Assembly: GCA_025451235.1 (NCBI GenBank)
Contig: JANWKT010000008.1
Location: 62,001 to 126,000, forward strand
DNA: 64,000 nucleotides
Direction of reading: 5' to 3'
Origin: Flavobacteriales bacterium
Lineage (GTDB): Bacteria; Bacteroidota; Bacteroidia; CAIKAF01
The position numbers and the translations under genes are program-made. Below are positions 24,014-32,310 of the stretch, one piece after another. Under the pieces are notes generated by a model, which made no database searches, had not been told where the DNA came from, and saw only the letters and a program-made list of their open reading frames with translations. The first letter of the stretch is position 1; every line of letters begins with the position of its first letter.

Positions 24014-24215
24014 TTTGGGCGGCTTACCTGCCTGTCGACGCGCTGGCCATGCACCTTGGCAGGCAGGTCCGGCTGTACGCTATATCTTTTTTGTTTGCCA
24101 CCAGATCACATTTTTTTTCGTTGGATTGCCCTACGACATATGTTGTGGGATATCCCAACGATTACAACCTTTCATGTCAAACAAAAAAGGATGCCGCTTC
24201 CATCCGGGCCGCTAC
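24014..24215. repeat. Nested-hairpin intergenic element inside the polyketide cluster
   Basis: Between the SDR and the FabZ-like gene. ACCTGCCTG / CAGGCAGGT arms lie near 24026-24068. CTTTTTTGTTTG (24086-24097) pairs perfectly with CAAACAAAAAAG (24178-24189). TCGTTGG (24118-24124) pairs with CCAACGA (24155-24161) inside it. The ends 'gggcggctt' and 'atgccgcttccatccgggccgc' suggest an outer stem too. From memory this layout recurs between genes in other Bacteroidota; I cannot verify that here. It starts right at the SDR stop codon. Confidence 0.65.
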
Positions 24216-24216
24216 C

Positions 24217-25005
24217 TTAAATCAATGATTCGCCTCCATCTGCTTTTACAAGTGATCCGTTGATCCATTTGGCTTCGTCCTGGCATAAAAGATATACCAC
24301 ATTGGCAATATCCTCTGGAAGGGTGAGTCTTTTAAAAGGATTTCTCTTCATAGAATATTCCACCATTTTTTCTGATCCGGGGATCATTTCCAGGGCCGGA
24401 GTTTTTACCACCCCACTTTGGATCACGTTGGTCTTTATTCCTAACGGAGCCAGTTCAACGGCCATGTACCGGCACAATACTTCCAGACTTGCTTTGGCCG
24501 CAGAAACGGCCGTATAATTGGGAATATATTTTTGATTTCCTTCGCTGGTAAATGAAATATTACGTGCATCCTCTGCCCAAAGTTGTTGATCGAGCAATTC
24601 TTTGGTCCATTCCCACCAACTGGTAGCCATGGCATGGATGGTAATGTCAAAATCAGTTTTATCCAGGGTAGGTTCTGTATCGGAAACCAATTTTTTTAAA
24701 TTTCCTTTCGCGATACTGTGTACCATGCAATAAATTTTCTCCGCCCCTATTTTTTCTTTGATGTTGAGCACTATTTTTTTTCGCAGCTCAGCATCCAATG
24801 CAGTTTCGTTGAAGGAAATAAGTTGATTGCCTTGTGACTTGATGGATTCAAATTTTTGAAGGAGTTCGTTTTCGTTCGACTTTCTATCACGATGAACGAT
24901 GATGAGGTTCATCCCTTCGGCCGCCAGTTTTTTTGCCGTGGCAAATCCAAGTCCACTTGATCCGCCCAGGATGAGGGCCCATTTATTTTTGAGGGTGTTG
25001 CTCAT
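24217..25005 (-). CDS. Short-chain dehydrogenase/reductase, enoyl-ACP-reductase type
   Basis: 262 residues. The NAD(P) loop is 'LILGGSSGLGFATAKKLA' (residues 12-29). The active site has Tyr followed by Lys seven residues later ('NYTAVSAAKASLEVLCRYMA'), the Yx6K spacing of FabI/FabL enoyl reductases rather than the Yx3K of ordinary SDRs. The C-terminal 'NGSLVKADGGESLI' is standard. It would complete reductive cycles of acyl chain making with the FabZ-like and KAS proteins. A ketoreductase role is less likely. Confidence 0.85.
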   Translation of the reverse strand: MSNTLKNKWALILGGSSGLGFATAKKLAAEGMNLIIVHRDRKSNENELLQKFESIKSQGNQLISFNETALDAELRKKIVLNIKEKIGAEKIYCMVHSIAKGNLKKLVSDTEPTLDKTDFDITIHAMATSWWEWTKELLDQQLWAEDARNISFTSEGNQKYIPNYTAVSAAKASLEVLCRYMAVELAPLGIKTNVIQSGVVKTPALEMIPGSEKMVEYSMKRNPFKRLTLPEDIANVVYLLCQDEAKWINGSLVKADGGESLI

Positions 25006-25353
25006 AACCCTTGCAAGATAAATATTTTTTATTTAACCATATAGTTCTTGCCTATTCGCCTAACACTTCGTCGGCTCATTGCACTTGGTGGATGGTTTCC
25101 TGCAGAATCTTTGATCCACCAGCGCTGCGCTCGGTGGATGGTTTCCCGCAGATCTCGCAGATTTTCGCAGAACTTTTTCTTAGCCTCGTACATTCCCTTC
25201 GGCAGATATCAACTCGCAGATCAGAGGCGCCGAGGCGCCTCATCTGCGAGAACCTAACGAGCAGCGTCATCTGCGAGTAATTCATATTCTGCGGGAACTA
25301 CTTGTAAATATCTTTGGGAAACATTTTTTATTAAGCGCTGGCAAGAAAAATAA
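25006..25353. repeat. Gene-free repeat stretch in the polyketide cluster
   Basis: No gene is supported. 'ggtggatggtttcc' occurs twice (about 25087 and 25132), each followed by 'gcaga'. The word 'ctgcgag'/'ctcgcag' recurs in both orientations. A strong hairpin lies at 25213-25250: CTCGCAGAT/ATCTGCGAG with an inner AGGCGCC/GGCGCCT. It separates the SDR from the type III polyketide synthase, which are otherwise in one transcription direction. Confidence 0.75.
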
Positions 25354-26406
25354 TTACTGCCACTGAAGAAGAACTGTTTGAGCCGTAAAACCCGGACCAA
25401 AACTAAGCATGAGTCCGTATTCGCCTTTGGCAATATTTTTTTGCATGAATTTATCCAATACATAGAGAACCGTTGCACTGCTCATATTTCCATATTCCCT
25501 TAATACTTCTTTGGTCGGGTTGATATTTTTACCGTATTGTGCAAACAGATCGTCAACCACCTGAACAATTTTTTTTCCACCCGGATGGAAGATGAATTGA
25601 TTGATGTCTTCTATTTTCAATCCGTTCTTTTCGATAAACGGGAAAATGATCTTTTGAAAATGTTGTTCTATCTGATTAGGTACTTCAGGATCCAATACAA
25701 TTTGTAAACCTGAATTTTTCAGATCAAATCCCATGAGCCGGGGTTGATCGTAAAAATGGTACATCTGTGTATCCAGGATCACGGGTCTTACATCCGTACT
25801 GGGTTTAATGATGGCACAAGCACATCCATCACCAAAAATAGCAGCGCTGATGGCATTGGTCAAACTTTTATCTTCGATCAAAAAAGTAGAAGTAGGGGAT
25901 TCGAAGGCGACAATCGCAATGGTCTTCGAAGGATTTGCTTTTGCAAATTCATGGGCATAGATGAGGGCCGAAGTTCCACCGGCGCATCCCATTTCGGTGA
26001 TGGGTAAACGAACAATGTCCTGCCTCAATCTTAACCTGTTCACTAAAAATGCATCTACGGAGGGGATCATAATACCCGTACAGCTGGTGGTAATGATAAT
26101 ATCCACTTCCTCTGGTTTTGTACCTGATTTTTCCAATGCATGTCTCAATGCATTTTCGCAAAGGTCAATAGATGCTTTAATATAAATATTATTCCGCTCT
26201 TCAAAACTTTTTTCGCTGAAGATTTCATGGATGGGCATGATCCCATATCTTCTTTCCACTTGTGCATTCTTGAATAAGCGAATAATTTTTTCCTGGTCCC
26301 TTTCGGTGAGATCACCTACCCATTGCCGGGCGTATTCTATAATTGTATCAATACTTTCTGTAAATTCCGGGAGTTCAATATGGGTAGTATGTATTTTCGA
26401 CGACAT
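25354..26406 (-). CDS. Type III polyketide synthase (chalcone-synthase-like)
   Basis: 350 residues. The catalytic triad is visible: Cys141 in 'ITEMGCAGGTSALIYAH', His in 'QFIFHPGGKKIV' and Asn in 'EYGNMSSATVLYVLDKF'. The C-terminal 'GEYGLMLSFGPGFTAQT' is the family's GFGPG-like loop. Type III synthases extend an acyl starter with malonyl-CoA and cyclise it. The neighbouring methyltransferase and flavoprotein match the alkylresorcinol-making type (as in the srs operon of Streptomyces), so a fatty-acyl starter is likely. Product is inferred; an alkylpyrone is the alternative. Confidence 0.92.
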   Translation of the reverse strand: MSSKIHTTHIELPEFTESIDTIIEYARQWVGDLTERDQEKIIRLFKNAQVERRYGIMPIHEIFSEKSFEERNNIYIKASIDLCENALRHALEKSGTKPEEVDIIITTSCTGIMIPSVDAFLVNRLRLRQDIVRLPITEMGCAGGTSALIYAHEFAKANPSKTIAIVAFESPTSTFLIEDKSLTNAISAAIFGDGCACAIIKPSTDVRPVILDTQMYHFYDQPRLMGFDLKNSGLQIVLDPEVPNQIEQHFQKIIFPFIEKNGLKIEDINQFIFHPGGKKIVQVVDDLFAQYGKNINPTKEVLREYGNMSSATVLYVLDKFMQKNIAKGEYGLMLSFGPGFTAQTVLLQWQ

Positions 26407-26469
26407 CTTACAATTTCAAGGGGCTAAATAACTGCTTTATTTCAATACTCTTATCTTTTTGACTGTTTT

Positions 26470-27180
26470 TTATTGTTTTTTGATTAATAGGAGTTGCCAC
26501 CGGAAAGCCCATCTCCAGTGGAGCTTATATTCATATCCTGAAATTCCTTCGGCCATGCTGATCATCTCTTTTTTATCGAAACCCTTTGTAATAGAGAGCC
26601 TACCATCGTGAAAGGTTACAGTGGAGGTCCTTTTTACCTTACATAAGAGGGTAAAAAGGATATATGCCAGCCTGCTTCGCTGAAGATCATTCACCACGAT
26701 CAACCCAGGACCCTTCTCCAGCAGGTTGTTCAAGATCTTCCTGATATCTGTCATTTCGAAATGGTGAAGGAACAAATTCAGCATATACACATCTGCAAAA
26801 GGGATCTTTTCTGTTTCGAGCAATACATCGGCCTTTACAAACTGGATCTGTTGATGTTGAAAATGTTTTTCCCTGGCAAAATCAAGGATATGTTCATTGG
26901 CATCCACCCCCACCAGGTTCACCGGTATATGTACGTGTTTTGACACCTTTTGGATCTTTTTTAAAATATCTCCTGATCCACATCCAATATCCACCACAGT
27001 TACCTTGCGTTGCAGATGTTCCTGTATGTATTTTAAAATGGGGTATACGGAGGTATTGATGCCCCCCAGGTATTTATTTACCCATTCAATTTCCAGGAGG
27101 GTGAGATCAAGGGCCTGACCCACCATATTAAAATCATCTATGTATTCGGGTACTACCACCCTGTTTTTAAATCTGCTCAT
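26470..27180 (-). CDS. Class I SAM-dependent methyltransferase of the polyketide cluster
   Basis: 236 residues with motif I 'VTVVDIGCGSGDILKKI' (~residues 58-74), motif II 'LVGVDANEHIL' and the 'ADVYMLNLFLHHFEM' post-motif. Small methyltransferases of this kind adjoin type III synthases in many bacteria and methylate the phenolic product or its acid. Its start codon overlaps the stop of the FAD oxidoreductase by 4 bp, so both are translated from one transcript. The substrate is inferred. Confidence 0.88.
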   Translation of the reverse strand: MSRFKNRVVVPEYIDDFNMVGQALDLTLLEIEWVNKYLGGINTSVYPILKYIQEHLQRKVTVVDIGCGSGDILKKIQKVSKHVHIPVNLVGVDANEHILDFAREKHFQHQQIQFVKADVLLETEKIPFADVYMLNLFLHHFEMTDIRKILNNLLEKGPGLIVVNDLQRSRLAYILFTLLCKVKRTSTVTFHDGRLSITKGFDKKEMISMAEGISGYEYKLHWRWAFRWQLLLIKKQ

Positions 27181-28367
27181 TGTTTAAAAAAATCTTTGCC
27201 AGGCAAGCCTTTTGTAAAAAAATCTTTGCCAGGCAAGCCTTTTGTAAAAAAATCTTTGCCGTGCGTTTTTTTGATGATGGCCGGTAAAACAAATGGAGCT
27301 ACCTGTAAACTTTTTAATGCAACAGATGAAATGCTCTTTTTTCCGAACAATTTTTGTACGTTATATCCCACATCTAGTCTTGACTGAAAGTTGTTTTTCC
27401 ATTCTTCTGCATACTTATGCCTGAGCTCTTCTGCACTTATCTTTTTATTGAAATATGCTTCCAATAATGTACTGGCAATAAAAGCTGCATGAATGGCCAT
27501 GGCCATTCCATTTCCGCAGAGGGGAGTGATCAAACCGGCTGCATCTCCCAACATGAGTATTCCGTCTTCTACCGGCTTTTTAGGTTTGAAAGAGAAATCA
27601 CTGATGGTCTTGGGTTCATCGAATAATTTTTCCCCATTGGTGAAAATATCTTTTAAAAATGGATTGGTCCAAAGTAAATGGCTTTCCAATTCCTCTATGG
27701 ACCCATATTTTTTGAGGGATGATTTTGAGGTGAGGTAACATACATTGGTGATCTCATTCTCCACCATCGATACTCCGCAATAACCTGTTTCGAAATTATG
27801 CAAGGCTACCAGGTTGGAAGGGATGGGGTATTTAAAATGATATTTTACACCCAGGTAGTCATTGTCCTTCTGAAAAAATTCCCGGTCCATGATCCGGTCG
27901 ATATTCGATTTTTTTCCATGGGCCGACAACAATATTTGTACCTGATAGGTTTGATTCGTGCTGGTCTTTATTTCGTAATGCTCCTCCGTTTTCGAAAAGC
28001 CGGTTACATTTTCCTGGAGATGGACCGTGATATTATTTTTTATGGCCAGTTGATAGAGTGCATGGTCAAACACATATCTGCTTAAACCAAAAGCTCCCTG
28101 GTCTAACTTGGCATGCGTAGTATTTCCGTTCCAATGTGATATTTCAAATTCATCAATATTCACGGCTCCATCCTTGAAAGGATCGTAACCCAGATAGGAT
28201 AAATAATGCAGGGTTTCGTTCGATACATATTCACCGCATACTTTATGGCGTGGGTATTCGCCTTTTTCCCAAACGATGCAAGAAATTCCGAGTTTATTTA
28301 AATGTAAAGCGGCGCATAGACCTGCGAGCCCCCCTCCTATAATTCCAACCTGAAACTGATCCGGCAC
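27177..28367 (-). CDS. FAD-dependent oxidoreductase (geranylgeranyl-reductase/aromatic-hydroxylase type) with repeat tail
   Basis: 396 residues from a GTG start (28365-28367); no in-frame ATG precedes the FAD loop 'VGIIGGGLAGLCAALHLNKL'. 'MLGDAAGLITPLCGNGMAMA' is the second FAD motif. 'PRHKVCGEYVS' fits the FixC/geranylgeranyl-reductase-like group, which includes aromatic hydroxylases. It would hydroxylate or oxidise the phenolic lipid. The last residues are a tandem repeat (KDFFTKGLPG), see separate entry. It overlaps the methyltransferase by 4 bp. Confidence 0.87.
   Translation of the reverse strand: MPDQFQVGIIGGGLAGLCAALHLNKLGISCIVWEKGEYPRHKVCGEYVSNETLHYLSYLGYDPFKDGAVNIDEFEISHWNGNTTHAKLDQGAFGLSRYVFDHALYQLAIKNNITVHLQENVTGFSKTEEHYEIKTSTNQTYQVQILLSAHGKKSNIDRIMDREFFQKDNDYLGVKYHFKYPIPSNLVALHNFETGYCGVSMVENEITNVCYLTSKSSLKKYGSIEELESHLLWTNPFLKDIFTNGEKLFDEPKTISDFSFKPKKPVEDGILMLGDAAGLITPLCGNGMAMAIHAAFIASTLLEAYFNKKISAEELRHKYAEEWKNNFQSRLDVGYNVQKLFGKKSISSVALKSLQVAPFVLPAIIKKTHGKDFFTKGLPGKDFFTKGLPGKDFFKQ
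27183..27262 (-). repeat. In-frame 30-bp tandem repeat at the oxidoreductase C-terminus
   Basis: The 30-bp unit 'aaaaaatctttgccaggcaa' plus 'gccttttgta' occurs twice exactly, then a third partial unit. In protein this gives repeated KDFFTKGLPG and ends KDFFKQ. Since 30 is a multiple of three, copy-number change would lengthen the tail without breaking the frame. Confidence 0.9.
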
Positions 28368-28378
28368 CTGATTGATTT

Positions 28379-28945
28379 TTAGTTTTGGACCATATTTACG
28401 GTCCCATCATCAATTTTGATCTTGAGGTTATCGATCAATTCTTTGATGGCAGGGATATACATGGGTAATTCCATTTTGAGGATCTCCACATTCACATTAA
28501 TGGAGGGTTGCGCAGGATTCCGGATCATCCTGGCCCCATAGCTGCAAACGATCTGGGTACCATATTCCATGCCCCGGAATTTTACCGTTCCGGTGATGCT
28601 GAATGTATAGGTTTCCTTTAGGTTATCCCGTGGCCAGATTTTGTCTTCAGGAATAAATCCTTCGAAGGTGAGGTGATTGGTATCATCAATATTGGTATTG
28701 TATTCGATCCCATCTCCTGGTAACGGACCGTTGCTTTGGTCAGCCAGGTCCCTCATATTCACCGCCAATTTGAAAGAGGAGTTATTGGGGTAGTATAAGA
28801 GAAAACAACGCTTTGAAACAAAATAATGGCTTTGTACCCCTACCATTTTTATTTCAGCCGGGCATGAAACCAGGAAATTTGGCTGTGAATAGGCGGTAAA
28901 ACCTATTACATAGGTAAATATGACCAATAGTAATAGCCGTTTCAT
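28379..28945 (-). CDS. Secreted hypothetical protein upstream of polyketide cluster
   Basis: 188 residues from the ATG at 28945, with a signal peptide ('MKRLLLLVIFTYVIGFTAYS'). The mature part is beta-rich ('TYTFSITGTVKFRGMEYGTQ') and vaguely YceI- or lipocalin-like, but I cannot confirm either. It ends 12 bp before the GTG of the FAD oxidoreductase, so it is probably the first gene of that transcript. If lipocalin/YceI-like, lipid binding would fit the cluster; this is inference only. Confidence 0.65.
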   Translation of the reverse strand: MKRLLLLVIFTYVIGFTAYSQPNFLVSCPAEIKMVGVQSHYFVSKRCFLLYYPNNSSFKLAVNMRDLADQSNGPLPGDGIEYNTNIDDTNHLTFEGFIPEDKIWPRDNLKETYTFSITGTVKFRGMEYGTQIVCSYGARMIRNPAQPSINVNVEILKMELPMYIPAIKELIDNLKIKIDDGTVNMVQN

Positions 28946-29090
28946 GGCGTTAATTTTATCAATACTAGTGAAAATAGTCGAAATTCTCAATGAAATGGGA
29001 GCTATTTTATTATTATTTAAGGCTTTAGGCTTTTGTTAATGAGCTGTTCATCAATTTCTTTAAAAAATATGTTGGAGTGGCTATATTTTA

Positions 29091-29098
29091 TATATTTG
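29091..29098 (+). promoter_or_regulatory. -7 element upstream of PUR-family gene
   Basis: TATATTTG matches TAnnTTTG, 36 bp before the ATG at 29135. The -33 part is weak: only 'GTTGG' about 17 bp upstream. Confidence 0.45.
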
Positions 29099-29134
29099 TC
29101 AATACAACATACATAGTGTTATAGAGGTAGATAT

Positions 29135-29533
29135 ATGGAAGATAGAAACAACAAAGGGAAGTCGGAGATATTTTCGAAAGCCGTAAGAGCTGGAAAAAGA
29201 ACTTATTTCTTTGACGTGAAGTCGACAAAAGATGGGAACCTGTATTTAACAGTGACAGAGAGTAAAAGAAGATTACGTCACGATGGTAATGGGTTTTTCT
29301 ACGAAAAACATAAGGTCTTCTTATATAAAGAGGATTTTATCAAGTTTTCTGACGGTTTAAGTGAGGTGGTAGAGTATATCCGCCAAAATAACCCAACTCC
29401 GGTAGTTGAGCAAGTCTATGTTCCTAATCCTGAGCATAATGGTTCAGGAGAAAACAATACCGGAGAGGAAGTTTCCGAAAGCAGCACAGGTGGATTTTCC
29501 TCCGATGTTGATTTTGATGACCTGGATAAATAA
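29135..29533 (+). CDS. PUR-domain-like nucleic-acid-binding protein (DUF3276)
   Basis: 132 residues. 'GKRTYFFDVKSTKDGNLYLT' followed by a 'TESKRR' strand is the Bacteroidota PUR-like domain (residues 14-90), a relative of eukaryotic Pur-alpha. The tail after residue 95 is acidic and Gly/Ser-rich, ending 'DVDFDDLDK'. Such proteins bind single-stranded nucleic acid; its partner in this organism is unknown. A terminator follows at 29555. Confidence 0.88.
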   Translation: MEDRNNKGKSEIFSKAVRAGKRTYFFDVKSTKDGNLYLTVTESKRRLRHDGNGFFYEKHKVFLYKEDFIKFSDGLSEVVEYIRQNNPTPVVEQVYVPNPEHNGSGENNTGEEVSESSTGGFSSDVDFDDLDK

Positions 29534-29554
29534 GAATCTGATATATTTTTTTGT

Positions 29555-29586
29555 AAAGCCCTTTGGTTCAACCGAAGGGCTTTTTT
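29555..29586 (+). terminator. Terminator between convergent genes
   Basis: Stem AAAGCCCTTTGG (29555-29566) / CCGAAGGGCTTT (29572-29583) with a U-run at 29581-29586. The U-run overlaps the stop codon of the convergent hydrolase gene (29585-29587). Confidence 0.85.
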
Positions 29587-30370
29587 ATTGAGGATTTAAC
29601 CAGTCATTGATCTCTTCGGTCAGCACTTCCGGCTCCTCATACAATCCCATATGCCCCGAATCCTTTAGTTCCAGCCAATTGGCTTTTTCCTTATCTACCA
29701 GTTTCTCAAGCTCTTTTACATCGAATATTTTATCATACGTGCCTGCTACTACCAGTCCATGCTTTTCGGCTTTGGTCCAGGTGGCCAAATGGTTCTTTCT
29801 ATCCCGCAAGCCTACCACGGTCTCAATAATATATTTTACCGGAATGTTTTCGGCTTTCAGTCTTAGTTTTTCGATCACATCTGCAAATTCATCCTTATGG
29901 TGTTCGGCAAAAAGGCTCCAATAAAATTCACGGATAAATACGGCCGGCTCTCTCTCCAGCACTCCTATGGTTTTATTCCGGTTATGTTTTTTTTCCTCGG
30001 TATCAGCCAGACAGGTAGAATGTAGCAGACCTATATGGATGTCTGGTTTCAAAGTTGCTAATTCAAGGGTAATATAACCACCCATGCTATGGCCTAATAC
30101 ATAAACCTCCTTGATATGTAAATGATCCAATAACTCTAATATAGATGCTGCCTGCTGCTTCATCGAAAAATCAAAATCAGGTTGGGGAACACTTTTTCCA
30201 AAACCCAATAGATCCACCACGATCAAATTGGCATGTAAAGGGGTCACTACCTTTTCCCATACTTCCCGGTCTTCAATAAATCCATGAATCAACAATAGAT
30301 TTTTTTCATGCCCCTTGTCGAAGAAATCATACGAGATCTTCCCAAGGCTACTTTCAAAATGATTTTCCAT
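29585..30370 (-). CDS. Alpha/beta-fold hydrolase
   Basis: 260 residues starting at the ATG of 'MENHFESSLGKISYDFFD' (30370). The upstream part of the open frame would overlap the divergent AcpH start. Motifs: 'LLLIHGFIEDREVWE', the nucleophile elbow 'VLGHSMGGYITLE', a late Asp in 'AGTYDKIFDVKE' and the His in 'DSGHMGLYEEP'. This is a typical lipase/thioesterase-like esterase; substrate unknown. It is divergent from acpH with 27 bp between start codons. Confidence 0.88.
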   Translation of the reverse strand: MENHFESSLGKISYDFFDKGHEKNLLLIHGFIEDREVWEKVVTPLHANLIVVDLLGFGKSVPQPDFDFSMKQQAASILELLDHLHIKEVYVLGHSMGGYITLELATLKPDIHIGLLHSTCLADTEEKKHNRNKTIGVLEREPAVFIREFYWSLFAEHHKDEFADVIEKLRLKAENIPVKYIIETVVGLRDRKNHLATWTKAEKHGLVVAGTYDKIFDVKELEKLVDKEKANWLELKDSGHMGLYEEPEVLTEEINDWLNPQ

Positions 30371-30397
30371 GAACCAAATATAGTACATTAGCTGCCT

Positions 30398-30982
30398 ATG
30401 AATTTCCTGGCACATGCATATTTATCTTTTAATAACAGTCAGCTGCTAACGGGCAATATGATTGCGGATGCCATTAAGGGGAATCAACTGAATGAATATC
30501 CACCCGAAATAAAAAAAGGGATCCTCCTGCATAGAAGTATTGATGCGTATACTGATCAACATGAATTGGTCAAACAAAGTCGAAAAATATTTTATCCCGC
30601 TATTCGTCATTATGCATTGGTGATCTCCGATGTGATCCATGACCATTTTTTAGGAACCAACTGGACTAGTTTTAGTGAAGATAGTTTGGAGGAGTTTTCA
30701 AAAAGATCTTTTGCTGATCTGGATGCGCATCAATCCTATTTCCCGGAAAAATTCAAGAGGATCTATCCTTATATGAAAGAACATAATTGGTTTGTGATGT
30801 ATGCCACCAGGCCAGGCATTGAGGGGACGATTGAAAGGTTGAGCTATAGAAGCAAAAATTTTATCTGGGCCAAAGAGACCATTGATATTTTCAACCGCGA
30901 ATATGATGAGCTGGAAAAATTATTCATGGATTTCTTTCCTCAGTTGGTGGAACATAGTAAAGATTTTTTAAAAAAAGAGTAG
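30398..30982 (+). CDS. acpH: Acyl carrier protein phosphodiesterase (AcpH/DUF479)
   Basis: 194 residues. 'MNFLAHAYLSFNNSQLLTGN' followed by 'MIADAIKG' and 'GILLHRSIDAYTDQHELVKQ' are the AcpH signature with the metal-ligand His and Asp residues of an HD-like fold. 'ISDVIHDHFLGTNW' gives the further metal His/Asp. The enzyme removes 4'-phosphopantetheine from ACP. Its location within 10 kb of the ACP-dependent cluster may be coincidental. Confidence 0.9.
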   Translation: MNFLAHAYLSFNNSQLLTGNMIADAIKGNQLNEYPPEIKKGILLHRSIDAYTDQHELVKQSRKIFYPAIRHYALVISDVIHDHFLGTNWTSFSEDSLEEFSKRSFADLDAHQSYFPEKFKRIYPYMKEHNWFVMYATRPGIEGTIERLSYRSKNFIWAKETIDIFNREYDELEKLFMDFFPQLVEHSKDFLKKE

Positions 30983-31022
30983 GGCAGCTATACTGAGCTT
31001 TCCGATCGCTTCCGGTTAGCTA

Positions 31023-31466
31023 TCAGGAAGAAATTTCCATGCAATTTTTCAAATCTACTAACCTCTGCTTCACATTTCCATTCAGATTGGACCGAATGAA
31101 TGGACTCAACAAACTATAGGGAAAACGAAGTGTAAATGAATAGGTGAATGTAACCAGGGTTTTGTTGGGTGCTTCGGTTTCAAATTGCCAGGAACCTGCA
31201 AAGGATTTGAACATAAAAGGGCCCTTGGTCATTTTTACAGCGGTTACTTTGGGCCGATTAAAACTTATATATTCTGTTTCCATCCCCATTCCATTTTTTG
31301 CAACACACCATGCCTTTACCCCTTTGGCGGATTCCTTAGCCCCCTCTATTAATCTTGCCTCTTTTAAAAAAGTATCCCATATCAGTCTTTTATCATAATC
31401 CTGGGTAAAATCAAAGATCTTCTCAGGTGGAGAAGAAATGGAAATGGATTGAAGGATTTTGGGCAT
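31023..31466 (-). CDS. SRPBCC (START-like) domain protein
   Basis: 147 residues from the ATG of 'MPKILQSISISSPPEKIFDF' (31466). An alternative in-frame ATG at 31517 overlaps the stop of the previous gene (ATGA), so translational coupling with a 17-residue extension cannot be excluded; the domain itself starts at the internal ATG. The SRPBCC pattern includes the 'PPEKIFDFTQDYDKRLIWDT' start and the 'VTFTYSFTLRFPYSLLSPFI' end helix. It likely binds a hydrophobic ligand. It is the last gene of the overlapping membrane operon. Confidence 0.78.
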   Translation of the reverse strand: MPKILQSISISSPPEKIFDFTQDYDKRLIWDTFLKEARLIEGAKESAKGVKAWCVAKNGMGMETEYISFNRPKVTAVKMTKGPFMFKSFAGSWQFETEAPNKTLVTFTYSFTLRFPYSLLSPFIRSNLNGNVKQRLVDLKNCMEISS

Positions 31467-31513
31467 AGAATTATTCTGGTTCAAGTATAGGGAAAAAAAA
31501 GAAAAAAGATTAC

Positions 31514-31921
31514 TCATTCCTGATTAATTCCAATTAAAGTACCAATTTCTATGAACATCATTACCGAGCCAAGTAAGAGGAAAATATATAGCAATTGAAA
31601 GTACCACTTTTCTTTTATTAAAGAAGCGATGGATGGAACTATGCATAGTAAGAAAATCGGTATAAAGTAGAAAGCATGATCAATATAATTCTCATGCCTG
31701 AAATCATAGGACATTGGGTTTTTGATGTAAAATACAAAATGTATAATCCAAACAATAACAATTACGACTTCAATACCCAGTATCACCTTTAAAATAACGG
31801 AAACAATAGAGTCCAATTTTCTGGAGATTTGGGAGATTGCGTATAAGATTGCTAGAAAAACCGTTGAGATAAAGACCCCAATAGAAAAAAATATAAAAAA
31901 AACCATTGCTACACCACCCAT
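31514..31921 (-). CDS. Four-TM membrane protein, unknown
   Basis: 135 residues from the ATG at 31921 (a TTG 12 bp upstream is less likely). About four hydrophobic helices cover most of the length. No motif is recognised. The stop overlaps the alternative SRPBCC start, so it belongs to the same operon. Confidence 0.6.
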   Translation of the reverse strand: MGGVAMVFFIFFSIGVFISTVFLAILYAISQISRKLDSIVSVILKVILGIEVVIVIVWIIHFVFYIKNPMSYDFRHENYIDHAFYFIPIFLLCIVPSIASLIKEKWYFQLLYIFLLLGSVMMFIEIGTLIGINQE

Positions 31922-31977
31922 ATTATTTCTCAATTATAAGTGGACCGTGATAAATGGAAATAAGCTGACCGTTTTTT

Positions 31978-32310
31978 TCATTTTACCATTACCATAAAAA
32001 ATAATAAGAACAGAAAACAGAAGGCCGAATGGATGGCGATATATACATAGGAGAAATCGTCGGATTGAAGGAAGGACCTTACCAACGCATAGACAACTAC
32101 GATGGTTGATACATAGCCGGCAATTCCCATCACATATGACCAGGGAGTATAGGTGGTACTGCATATTTCGCCCGGGAACTTTTCAACCATATGTCTTTCC
32201 GTCATAAAAATTCCCAGTCTCACGGCAAGCATAACAGTAACCAGGGAGAAGGCGATCGAAAACAGGATACCTGTTATTCGGATAAGGATGTTGATGGATT
32301 CGTTTTTCAT
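31978..32310 (-). CDS. Small membrane protein, unknown
   Basis: 110 residues from the ATG at 32310, which overlaps the upstream stop codon by 4 bp (ATGA). Three or four hydrophobic helices; no recognised family. The Cys in 'EICSTTYTPWSYVMG' sits at a membrane boundary. Confidence 0.6.
   Translation of the reverse strand: MKNESINILIRITGILFSIAFSLVTVMLAVRLGIFMTERHMVEKFPGEICSTTYTPWSYVMGIAGYVSTIVVVYALVRSFLQSDDFSYVYIAIHSAFCFLFLLFFMVMVK

Noticed and set aside
27183-27262. Possible CRISPR array
   Set aside because: The repeats are directly adjacent without spacers and lie inside a coding frame.
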